From positions 1 to 7,151 of the forward strand of contig JBAYVY010000193.1 of NCBI GenBank assembly GCA_041674345.1: 7,151 nucleotides of DNA. The letters are read 5' to 3'. Position 1 is the first letter of the stretch; every line of letters starts with the position of its first letter. Below, one piece after another: positions 1 to 5,955 of this stretch. The notes beneath the pieces were generated by a model. It was given only the letters and a program-made list of their open reading frames with translations, was not told the DNA's origin and searched no databases. The DNA comes from JBAYVY01 sp041674345. Lineage in GTDB: Bacteria; Planctomycetota; Phycisphaerae; Phycisphaerales; Zrk34. Made by a program: the position numbers and the translations under genes.

Positions 1-730
1 CCGTGAGGATCGTGTTCGTCCCGCCTTCCAATGCGAGAAACGAACCGCCCGCGCCGTCGCTGATATACAGATCGTTGCCCGCCACCGTCAGGTCTTCGGC
101 ACCGGTCGATTCGTTGCCCGCCGTCAGCAGCGCGTCGGTGTAAAAAGTCCGGCTCGTGTGCTGCGATCCGCCGGTCGAAATCGATCCCGATGCGTTGAGG
201 TTGCCTTCCAGATTCACCTCGCTGGTCGCTTCCGCCGTCGTCAACGAACCCAGCGGAATGTTCAGGTTCCCCAGCGCGCCGGTCGCCACGTTGAAGTTCT
301 GATCCACCCCGTAGCCCTGCACCATCGCGCCCGATTCCGTGGCCAGATCGTTGTCGCTGTTCAGTGAAAACTGCCCGTCGCGTGTGTAGAACCGGCCGTC
401 GCCCTGATCGACGATGAAAAAGCCGTTGCCTTCGATCGCCATGTTCGTGTTGAAACCCGTCGAGCGAATCCCGCCGTTGTTGAAGTTCGTCTGTACACCC
501 GCGAACCGTGTGCCTAACCCCACCTGCAACGGATTGGTTCCGCCCGTCGATTGACCGTCCGGCGGGGAACCGGCGCTCAAGTTCTCCAAAAACTGCGTGG
601 CGAACAACGCCTGACTCGCCTTGAAGCCCGGCGTGTTCACGTTCGCAATGTTGTTACCCACCACGTCAATCGCGCGGGAGTTCGCGTTCAAGCCCGTCAA
701 CGCCGTGTAAAATGATCCTGTGACTGCCAT
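1..730 (-). CDS. flgE: Flagellar hook protein FlgE, N-terminal part (gene runs off the left edge)
   Basis: FlgE polymerises outside the cell into the hook, the universal joint between rod and filament, and is exported by the flagellar type III system. Reading the minus strand from the ATG at 730 gives 243 codons with no stop before the window edge, so the 3' end is missing. The N-terminal rod/hook signature is clear: NNIANVNTPGFK at residues 26-37. It is followed by PLQVGLGT (67-74), NMAIEGNGFFIV (96-107) and FYTRDGQF (114-121), all standard for the FlgE/F/G family. VNLEGNLNA at 172-180 resembles the conserved segment typical of FlgE and argues against FlgF or FlgG, as does the location next to flgD. 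The start is supported by GGAG seven bases upstream. Eighty bases separate it from the preceding gene, and it is probably co-transcribed with it. FlgE lengths vary widely between phyla, so the full size cannot be inferred. Confidence 0.95.
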   Translation of the reverse strand, partial: MAVTGSFYTALTGLNANSRAIDVVGNNIANVNTPGFKASQALFATQFLENLSAGSPPDGQSTGGTNPLQVGLGTRFAGVQTNFNNGGIRSTGFNTNMAIEGNGFFIVDQGDGRFYTRDGQFSLNSDNDLATESGAMVQGYGVDQNFNVATGALGNLNIPLGSLTTAEATSEVNLEGNLNASGSISTGGSQHTSRTFYTDALLTAGNESTGAEDLTVAGNDLYISDGAGGSFLALEGGTNTILT

Positions 731-810
731 GATAATGCTCCGTGTCTCAAGGCGGCTTCAGTCGTTCCACCGCCCCAGGCGTCCCCGATCTCTCAGGGGC
801 CGGCCCGTGG
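731..810 (-). other. Intergenic spacer before flgE
   Basis: This 80-base spacer lies between the stop of the TIGR02530-type gene and the flgE start. It contains the flgE Shine-Dalgarno (GGAG) and a perfect 10-base palindrome, gggccggccc, at 797-806. A cccc (784-787) and a gggg (796-799) could form a 4-bp stem. No T-run follows either structure in the transcript direction, so it does not look like a terminator. No convincing sigma-70, sigma-54 or sigma-28 promoter is visible. Confidence 0.4.
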
Positions 811-1275
811 TTAAACCGTTGCTTGCTCCGATGCGCCCTTCGTGGCGCTGTTCGTCGCGTTGTTCACCCATACCGTCGAATCAATCTGCGTCACGATGCC
901 CTGGCGCATCCGCTGTTCGCTCAACGCGGTAATCACCGTGCGGTTGCGAATGTTCACAATCAGCCCCAGCCGATCCATCAGCATCAGCGATTCATTCGCG
1001 CCCTTCGACGCCGCGCGATCCGTCGCCTCTTCCAACGCCCGCATCTGACCTTCATCCAACGACACGCCCATCTGATCCAGTCGCTGCTGCGCATGCCCCG
1101 AAATCCTCACCGGCTCGCCCCCGCCCCCGGAAGTTTCCGCCTCGGCGTTGCGCAGTATTTCGTCGAAGCTCTGCTGCTCGATCGGCGAGCGTGGCTGAAC
1201 CCGCGGCACGGGCGTCCCCGCCGGTCTCACCGCCGGTTCCAACATCCGCATCAATTGTGCCGCTTCACTGCCCAT
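811..1275 (-). CDS. Small conserved flagellar operon protein, TIGR02530 type (unknown function)
   Basis: This 154-residue protein matches the pattern I recognise as the 'flagellar operon protein' family TIGR02530, found between flgD and flgE in many flagellar operons. Visible motifs are ISGHAQQRL (58-66), then a helical segment containing AASKGANESLMLM (88-100), then IVNIRNRTVITAL (106-118), then a TQIDSTVWVN end (129-138). The first 55 residues are Pro/Glu-rich and probably flexible. There is no signal peptide or membrane segment. The family's biochemical role is not settled to my knowledge; position suggests a part in hook assembly, perhaps as a cytoplasmic helper or exported cap-associated factor, but that is inference. 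A GTG directly before the chosen ATG (starting at 1278) would add one Met. AAGGA at 1285-1289 fits either start. The gene starts 27 bases after the flgD stop. Confidence 0.88.
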   Translation of the reverse strand: MGSEAAQLMRMLEPAVRPAGTPVPRVQPRSPIEQQSFDEILRNAEAETSGGGGEPVRISGHAQQRLDQMGVSLDEGQMRALEEATDRAASKGANESLMLMDRLGLIVNIRNRTVITALSEQRMRQGIVTQIDSTVWVNNATNSATKGASEQATV

Positions 1276-1284
1276 CACATCCGT

Positions 1285-1289
1285 TCCTT
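1285..1289 (-). promoter_or_regulatory. Shine-Dalgarno of the TIGR02530-type gene
   Basis: AAGGA on the minus strand lies nine bases before the ATG at 1275 and six bases before the adjacent in-frame GTG at 1278. Spacing alone does not separate the two starts. ATG was preferred because it is the commoner initiation codon. Confidence 0.5.
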
Positions 1290-1302
1290 ACTGACCGCTC
1301 AT

Positions 1303-1737
1303 TCAGTTCGTCGCGCCGCTCAGCGCGTCCAGATTGGAAATACCCGACACGTTGTCCATCAGCATTTCGCTGCCGTTGTCCAGTTGCAACAGTACGCCGT
1401 CGCTGGTCACTCGCACCGCCGTCACCAGTCCGCTGGTGTTCGTGCTCGTCTGATCCACGCCCGCCACCAGTTTGCCGATCAGGTTCCCCGCCGCCGCGAT
1501 CTGGTTTTGCGTCACCAGCGCCTTGAGCTGATCCTGCAACGATGTCTGGCTCTCGATGCTGCGAAGCGAACTGATCTGCTCCATCAGCTTCGACGTGTCC
1601 TGCGGGTCCAGCGGGTCTTGCTGCTGCAATTCCTCAATCATGATCTTGATGAAATCCGTCGAACTCATGTCCGCGAAACGATTGGCGCCCGTGGTCGCCG
1701 AACTGCTCGAACCGCCTGTGATGCTGCTGACCGCCAT
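1303..1737 (-). CDS. flgD: Hook assembly scaffold (hook cap) protein FlgD, short form
   Basis: FlgD forms the temporary cap at the tip of the growing hook and lets FlgE subunits fold there. FliK-dependent hook completion later replaces it. The N-terminal FlgD domain is well preserved: a Ser/Gly/Thr-rich, exported-type N-terminus (1-18), then FADMSSTDFIKIMIEELQQQ (21-40), DPLDPQDTSKLMEQISSL (41-58, matching the family's DPLxPxDxxxxxxQ pattern) and a helix through residue 80. A Gly/Leu-Ile-Gly-Lys motif (84-89) leads into a short beta-rich segment, with VTAVRVTSDGVLLQLDNG at 105-122. At 144 residues it resembles the short Bacillus-type FlgD and lacks most of the Tudor/Ig-like C-terminal part of enterobacterial FlgD (over 200 residues). 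The ATG is preceded by AGGTGG at very short spacing. It starts 18 bases after the fliK stop, so co-translation is likely. Confidence 0.95.
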   Translation of the reverse strand: MAVSSITGGSSSSATTGANRFADMSSTDFIKIMIEELQQQDPLDPQDTSKLMEQISSLRSIESQTSLQDQLKALVTQNQIAAAGNLIGKLVAGVDQTSTNTSGLVTAVRVTSDGVLLQLDNGSEMLMDNVSGISNLDALSGATN

Positions 1738-1755
1738 GATCCACCTGTCCTTTCT

Positions 1756-3336
1756 TTACGCCACCAGGTTCAGCAATTCACGCTGAAAACCGGGGCTTGT
1801 GCCTTGATTCTGTCCGGGTTGCCGCCGGCCCGGTGATCGCCCGCCATCACCCATCCAGCCCCGGCTTCGACCGTCCGACGCCGACTGATTCATCTGTTGC
1901 TGCGCCGATCCGAAATGCGCCCCCTGCCCCGGTCCGACCGGCATCGGCAGCGGCGACGGCCCCTGCACGTTCAACTGATCCACGCTCAATCCCACCCGCT
2001 CCAACGCCGATCGCAGCGCGTGCATCTGACCTTCCAGCAACGAACTCACCGTCGCGCTCGACGCCTCGAACGTCGCCGACAACGTCGGCCCGTCCATCCG
2101 CACCGCGATCCGCAACGCCCCCAACTCCGGCGGGTTCAACCGCAACGTCACCGTCCCCCCGTGACCACTTCCGGGGCTTCTTCCGGGACCGGGGCCGGTG
2201 GCGCTCATCGTCCGCACACTTCCCAACGCCTGCTGCAATACCTGCTGTGCCTCCGCATCGCTCAACGTCGTCGTTCCCGCGCCGGCGCCAGCCGCATTCG
2301 CATGCGCCGTCAACAAAACCGTCGGCGTATTCGTCCCGGCATGACCCGCCGGTGCCGACGCCGACACGTCCGTCTCCGTCGCAACACCCGCCGACTGCCC
2401 CGCGTTCACGCCAATCCATTTGTCCGCATCCTCCGTCCGATCTTCCATCGCCCGCACCTGTTGATTCGTCCCCGCCGCCGCGTTCACCGCCCCCCGCACC
2501 GCCGCCCCCGGTGCCGTCTGTTGTTGTTGCTGCGGTTGCTCCGCCTCTCCCGCCGCTTGCGGCTTAGCACCGCCCGCATCCCGCTCCATCCCCCGCCGCC
2601 TCGCATCTTCCCGCTTCAAAATATCCAACCGCGCATCCTCCGCCCGCCCGCCCGCCGCTTGCGGCTTCGCGTTCGCCACATCCCGATCCGCCTTCGCCCC
2701 CTGTTCCTCCGCGATCACCGCGGTCTGTATCTGCGACCGCGACTGTGACTGTGCATCCGTCGCCTTCAATTCCTCCTGCCCGACAGGCCGCGATTGCGAT
2801 GCTTCCGCAACTTCCGGGGCCGCAGTCGCCTCCGCCGCTTGCGGCTTCGCGTTCCCCAGTTCCCCACCACCCGTCTTCGCCTCCCCGATTCGCGCCGTAA
2901 CTTGCTCTCCCGCATTCTTTCCCCCCGCGTTCTCCGCATCTCCCCCATCACCCTCCGACTTCGCCTTCACTTCCGTCCGCCGCTCTTGCGCCGCGACACC
3001 CGCCGCCGCTCCTGTTTCCGGGGGCGCCGTCACGTCTCCACTCGCATCCGCATTCACATCCGCGTCCGCATCCGATTCTCCCTCACCCCGCTTCTTCACC
3101 TCTACATCGCCGGCCCGATCCCTCTCCACTCTCGCATCATCCTCCGTTTTCCCCTTCGACAAACGCGCCGACGGCGCGGCCTCCGCCGCGCCGCCTTGCG
3201 CTGACTGCGATGTCCGCGTCAACGACGCGAACAACTGTCCAAACGCATCCGGCTCCGCCGATTGCGCGCTCTTGCTGTTCCGGGCGCTGTCATTGCCCAG
3301 CGACAATTGCCGAAGTGTCGTATTATCGACTTTCAT
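1756..3336 (-). CDS. fliK: Flagellar hook-length control protein FliK
   Basis: FliK is the exported molecular ruler that measures hook length and, through its C-terminal domain, switches the FlhB export gate from hook to filament substrates. The C-terminal hook-length domain is recognisable at about residues 393-458: TVTLRLNPPELGALRIAV (395-412), then a beta segment LSATFEAS, then the helix LLEGQMHALRSALERVGLSV (433-452). Residues 45-390 are low-complexity, rich in Ala, Glu, Asp, Gly and Gln. They include an Asp/Ala run (89-98), a Gln-rich stretch (267-273) and three AKPQAA repeats (163-168, 223-228, 257-262). A long disordered middle suits a tape-measure protein. A Gly/Arg/Gln tail of about 68 residues follows the domain and ends in RELLNLVA. 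At 526 residues it is longer than the roughly 400 of Salmonella FliK. The start overlaps the previous stop as ATGA, with GGAG upstream. Confidence 0.93.
   Translation of the reverse strand: MKVDNTTLRQLSLGNDSARNSKSAQSAEPDAFGQLFASLTRTSQSAQGGAAEAAPSARLSKGKTEDDARVERDRAGDVEVKKRGEGESDADADVNADASGDVTAPPETGAAAGVAAQERRTEVKAKSEGDGGDAENAGGKNAGEQVTARIGEAKTGGGELGNAKPQAAEATAAPEVAEASQSRPVGQEELKATDAQSQSRSQIQTAVIAEEQGAKADRDVANAKPQAAGGRAEDARLDILKREDARRRGMERDAGGAKPQAAGEAEQPQQQQQTAPGAAVRGAVNAAAGTNQQVRAMEDRTEDADKWIGVNAGQSAGVATETDVSASAPAGHAGTNTPTVLLTAHANAAGAGAGTTTLSDAEAQQVLQQALGSVRTMSATGPGPGRSPGSGHGGTVTLRLNPPELGALRIAVRMDGPTLSATFEASSATVSSLLEGQMHALRSALERVGLSVDQLNVQGPSPLPMPVGPGQGAHFGSAQQQMNQSASDGRSRGWMGDGGRSPGRRQPGQNQGTSPGFQRELLNLVA
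2552..2565. repeat. Short palindromic repeat in fliK, copy 1
   Basis: The sequence gccgcttgcggctt is a near-perfect palindrome with 5-base arms (gccgc/gcggc) and a TT centre. In the fliK frame it encodes AKPQAA (residues 257-262). It shares the 14-base core with two other copies but has different flanks (gcttag rather than gcttcg). Confidence 0.75.
2654..2667. repeat. Short palindromic repeat in fliK, copy 2
   Basis: This has the same 14-base palindromic core as the copy 102 bases to the left, an exact multiple of three, so it again encodes AKPQAA (residues 223-228). Its flanks match copy 3 over about 22 bases in total, so these two copies share a longer unit that encodes NAKPQAA. Confidence 0.75.
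2834..2847. repeat. Short palindromic repeat in fliK, copy 3
   Basis: This third copy of the palindrome lies 180 bases from copy 2, again in frame, and encodes AKPQAA at residues 163-168. Its flanking bases match copy 2. Confidence 0.75.
3043..3076. repeat. Asp/Ala-coding hexamer-like repeat in fliK
   Basis: Degenerate tandem units of the gcatcc/gcgtcc/acatcc type encode an alternating Asp-Ala run at about FliK residues 88-98. It is a simple-sequence expansion within the disordered region, with no sign of a separate function. Confidence 0.55.
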
Positions 3337-4040
3337 CCAGCATGCTCCACTTGTTTGACCAACTCGCTGCCTCGCGCCCGCAACCGCTCCGTCAATTCCA
3401 CCGCCCGCGCCACCGTTCCGGCGTCCGCGCCGAATTCCTTCAACACCCCCGCCGCCTTGCGCGGCTGCATCGCCTCCAAATACGCCACCACCTCCTCCGT
3501 CTTCCCCCTCGTCATCAAATCGTCAAACATCGCCCGCACCTGCTTGGCCGGCAACGATTCATACAACGCCACCGCCTTCTTGAATCCCGCGTCGTTCAAT
3601 CGCTTCTCCATCTCGTCCAGCCGGACCGTCAGTTCCGTCCGCGCCGTCAGCAATTCGCTCTTCTCCCGTTCCATCCGTGTCCGGGTCAGCATCAGATTGT
3701 CCGACAGCGATTTGATGTCCTGCCGCGTCCGCTCCAGTTGCCGCAACAGCAATTCATTGCGTTGCTGCTCCTCCACCAGCCGCTCGGCCGCGCTGCCCGA
3801 TCCGTCCAACCCGCTCAATCGCGCCTGCGTCTGGGCCTGCGTTTTCAATTCCTCCGCCTTCTTCGTCTCTTCCTCTTCCCTGGCCTTCTCCTGTTCCAGC
3901 GTCGGCGAAAATATCGCCGCCACCTTGTCCACCCGCGCCCGGTTCATCCGGTGCGTGCCGATCAGCCAGCCCAACAATCCCGCCGCCGCCAGCACATTGA
4001 TGATCGCCACCCCCGCCGCGATTTTGAATAGCGTCTTCAT
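3333..4040 (-). CDS. MotE/YlxF-like membrane protein with MgtE-N-type C-terminal domain
   Basis: This 235-residue protein has one N-terminal membrane segment (about 6-28, VAIINVLAAAGLLGWLIG inside it) after a short Lys-containing cytoplasmic start. A long charged coiled coil follows (about 46-150, with runs such as EKAREEEETKKAEELK). A helical domain at about 152-205 contains FKKAVALYESLPAKQV and MQPRKAAGVL. This layout is that of the MotE/YlxF family, whose C-terminal domain resembles the intracellular N domain of MgtE magnesium transporters. In alphaproteobacteria MotE is a periplasmic chaperone for MotC. In Bacillus ylxF sits at this same place, after fliJ and before fliK, with no firmly assigned role. 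A motility or export-apparatus role follows from position. Both ends overlap neighbours by four bases (ATGA), indicating translational coupling to fliJ and fliK. GGGGAGG four bases before the ATG is a strong ribosome binding site. Confidence 0.85.
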   Translation of the reverse strand: MKTLFKIAAGVAIINVLAAAGLLGWLIGTHRMNRARVDKVAAIFSPTLEQEKAREEEETKKAEELKTQAQTQARLSGLDGSGSAAERLVEEQQRNELLLRQLERTRQDIKSLSDNLMLTRTRMEREKSELLTARTELTVRLDEMEKRLNDAGFKKAVALYESLPAKQVRAMFDDLMTRGKTEEVVAYLEAMQPRKAAGVLKEFGADAGTVARAVELTERLRARGSELVKQVEHAG

Positions 4041-4498
4041 GCCGCCTCCCCGCTGTTCATCCGACGCACGTGTCCCTGCGTCGCCAGTTCATCCAGTTGC
4101 GCCGTCTCCCGCCGGTCCTGTTCGTGCTTCCAACGCCTGAACTGCTTGTCCTTCAGCAACTCCACCGCCTTGCGCTGCTTCATCGCCTCCACCAGTTCCA
4201 CCCTCGCCTTTTCGATCCGCCGGTTCAATTCCACCATCCGAAATCCGATCTGCTGCGCCCGCACCGCCACCTGCGCCACATGGATCGCATGGGTCCGTAT
4301 CCGCGGCACGTCCACCCGCCCCGTCAACGCCCGCCCCATCAACTGCTTGTCATCCCGAATCGTCTCCTGATGCCTCCGCAATTCGTTCTCCAATATCATC
4401 CGCTCGCGCATCCCCATCGCCAGCGCGCGCTGCGCCTCATCCTCAATCATCTGACGATGCTTCAAAAGCGGTTCAAGTTGAAATTCAAATCGTGCCAT
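4037..4498 (-). CDS. fliJ: Flagellar export protein FliJ
   Basis: FliJ is the small coiled-coil stalk of the export ATPase complex. It projects into the FliI hexamer, contacts FlhA and helps cycle export chaperones. The 153-residue size fits the family (about 140-150). The N-terminus FEFQLEPLLKHRQMIEDEAQ (4-23) matches the usual F-x-F-x-L-x-x-L-L-x-x-R opening. The end, MKQRKAVELLKDKQFRRWKH (106-125) followed by DRRETAQLDELAT (128-140), is the conserved C-terminal helix. It is almost entirely helical and charged, with no signal peptide or membrane segment, as expected for a cytoplasmic protein. The gene follows fliI but is separated from it by a 104-base spacer filled by an inverted repeat. 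Its ribosome binding site (GGAAC about nine bases upstream) is weak. Its stop overlaps the next start by four bases. Confidence 0.95.
   Translation of the reverse strand: MARFEFQLEPLLKHRQMIEDEAQRALAMGMRERMILENELRRHQETIRDDKQLMGRALTGRVDVPRIRTHAIHVAQVAVRAQQIGFRMVELNRRIEKARVELVEAMKQRKAVELLKDKQFRRWKHEQDRRETAQLDELATQGHVRRMNSGEAA
4045..4051 (-). promoter_or_regulatory. Strong Shine-Dalgarno of the MotE/YlxF-like gene, inside the fliJ 3' end
   Basis: GGGGAGG on the minus strand lies four bases before the ATG and within the last codons of fliJ. It supports this start and suggests the membrane protein can be initiated efficiently as well as by coupling. Confidence 0.6.
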
Positions 4499-4515
4499 GC
4501 TTCAGTTCCGTGTTC

Positions 4516-4602
4516 TTGATTTCCGATTTCCGATTTCCGATTTGTCCGATCTCGTTCATCGCTCCCGTGTCACTTCAAATCAAAAATCGCAAATCAAAAA
4601 TC
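4516..4602. repeat. Inverted-repeat element in the fliI/fliJ spacer (heptamer arms)
   Basis: The left arm (4518-4544) is three gatttcc heptamers plus gatttg. The right arm (4576-4602) is two near-identical copies of caaatcaaaaatcg. They pair over 27 positions around a 31-base loop. As DNA there are five mismatches. In RNA of the coding (minus) strand four of these become G·U pairs, leaving one G·G mismatch. The right arm touches the fliI stop codon (4603-4605), and 17 bases separate the left end from the fliJ start. No U-run follows the stem, so it is not a typical intrinsic terminator. It resembles the element in the fliG/fliH spacer. Confidence 0.8.
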
Positions 4603-5955
4603 TCATCTCACCCTTCCCTTCGCCTGCTTCGCCAACTTCTCCGCCGTCCGGCCGATCTCCATCGCCACGCCCAGCAACTTCTCCCGGTTCTCCGCGAACG
4701 TCGGCTTCTCATCCATCGTCTGCGCCAACATCTCCAGAATCCCCGGTCGCATCGCGATCGCCAGATCGTTCTCCGGGTTCGCGCCGTGCGCATATGCCCC
4801 GATGTTCACCAAATCCTCCACCTGCCGGTACAAACTGCTCAAACGCAACGCCTCCCGCCTGCTCGCCTGATGCGCCTTGTCCGTCACCTCGTTCGACAAC
4901 CGGCTCACCGAATCCAGCACGTCAATCGCCGGGTAATGCCCGCGATTGGCCAACTCACGCGACAAAATCACGTGCCCGTCCAGTATCCCCCGACACGCAT
5001 CCGAAATCGGCTCGGTCATGTCGTCCCCCTCCACCAATATCGTGTAAAAGCCCGTGATCGATCCCTCCGTCGTCCGACCGCATCGTTCCATCAGCGTCGG
5101 CAACATCGCGAACACGCTCGGCGTGTACCCCTTCGTCGCCGGCGGCTCGCCCGCCGCCAACCCGATCTGCCGCTGCGCCTGACAGAACCGCGTCACCGAA
5201 TCCATGAACAACACCACCGCCAAACCCTGATCCCGGAAAAACTCCGCCACGCTCAACGCATAAAACGCCGCCCGCGTCCGCAGCAGCGCCGGGTCATCCC
5301 CCGTCGCCACCACCACCACCGACCGCGCCAATCCTTCCTCACCCAGACTGTGCCGCAGAAAATCGTTCACCTCACGCCCGCGCTCACCGACCAGCGCGAT
5401 CACCGACACATCCGCATCGGTCCCGCGCACGATCTGACCCAGCAGCGTGCTCTTGCCCACCCCAGGCCCGGCGAATATCCCCAACCGCTGACCCCGCCCC
5501 ACCGTCAACATCGTGTCAATCGCGCGCACCCCCGTGCCCAACGGCTGATCGATCGGCACCCTCGACAGCGGCTTGAGCGGGTCCGGCATCAACGCCCGCC
5601 CCACCGTCTCACGCACCGCGCCCTTCCCGTCAATCGCCTCGCCCAGCGGGTTCACCACCCGACCCAGCAACTCATATCCCACCGGAACCATCGCCGCCGA
5701 TTGACGACCCACCACCGCGTCCCCCCGCCGAATCCCCGTCGTGAAGCCCAGCAACATCACAATCGTCTGATCGTGATCGAACCCCACAATCTCTCCCACC
5801 AAAGGCCCCTGCCCCGCGCGAACCTCCACCATCGCCCCCACCGGCAGCGGCAAATCATCCACGCGCACCGTCAGCCCGCGCACCTGGCTGACCGTCCCCG
5901 TCAGCTCCATCGGCTGCACGCGTTCCAGCGTCGATATGACATCCGTGAAAATCAT
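4603..5955 (-). CDS. fliI: Flagellum-specific export ATPase FliI
   Basis: FliI is the F1-beta-like ATPase of the flagellar type III export apparatus. It works as a hexamer at the base of the basal body with FliH and FliJ and energises substrate and chaperone release. At 450 residues it is full length. Domains in order are an N-terminal beta barrel (about 15-85), the ATPase core (about 90-380) and a helical C-terminal domain. Visible sites are Walker A GPGVGKST (163-170, catalytic Lys168), GERGREV (190-196, with the putative catalytic Glu191), Walker B LAVVLFMDSVTR (245-256, Asp252) and the type III ATPase signature around GYTPSVFAMLPTLMERCG (276-293). The spacings Lys168-Glu191-Asp252 equal those of the enterobacterial enzyme (188-211-272). 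This sequence and the flagellar neighbours separate it from F1 subunits and virulence-type ATPases. The start overlaps the fliH stop as ATGA. GGGGGAAG seven bases upstream is supplied by the octamer repeat tract. Confidence 0.98.
   Translation of the reverse strand: MIFTDVISTLERVQPMELTGTVSQVRGLTVRVDDLPLPVGAMVEVRAGQGPLVGEIVGFDHDQTIVMLLGFTTGIRRGDAVVGRQSAAMVPVGYELLGRVVNPLGEAIDGKGAVRETVGRALMPDPLKPLSRVPIDQPLGTGVRAIDTMLTVGRGQRLGIFAGPGVGKSTLLGQIVRGTDADVSVIALVGERGREVNDFLRHSLGEEGLARSVVVVATGDDPALLRTRAAFYALSVAEFFRDQGLAVVLFMDSVTRFCQAQRQIGLAAGEPPATKGYTPSVFAMLPTLMERCGRTTEGSITGFYTILVEGDDMTEPISDACRGILDGHVILSRELANRGHYPAIDVLDSVSRLSNEVTDKAHQASRREALRLSSLYRQVEDLVNIGAYAHGANPENDLAIAMRPGILEMLAQTMDEKPTFAENREKLLGVAMEIGRTAEKLAKQAKGRVR

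Noticed and set aside
797..806. Palindrome gggccggccc as an operator before flgE
   Set aside because: A ten-base GC palindrome is likely by chance in such GC-rich DNA, and no promoter elements accompany it.
742..1836. A 364-codon plus-strand open frame opposite flgD and the TIGR02530-type gene
   Set aside because: The product has the same Arg/His-rich composition typical of an antisense frame, and there is no family resemblance. The minus-strand genes explain the region.
1797..2748. Several plus-strand and minus-strand open frames inside fliK
   Set aside because: They are shadow frames of low-complexity, GC-rich fliK, with Pro/Arg/Ser-rich products. The conserved FliK C-terminal domain identifies the real frame.
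4516..4602. Rho-independent terminator in the fliI/fliJ spacer
   Set aside because: The stem is AT-rich and long, and no U-run follows it in the transcript direction. The downstream genes also lack a visible promoter.
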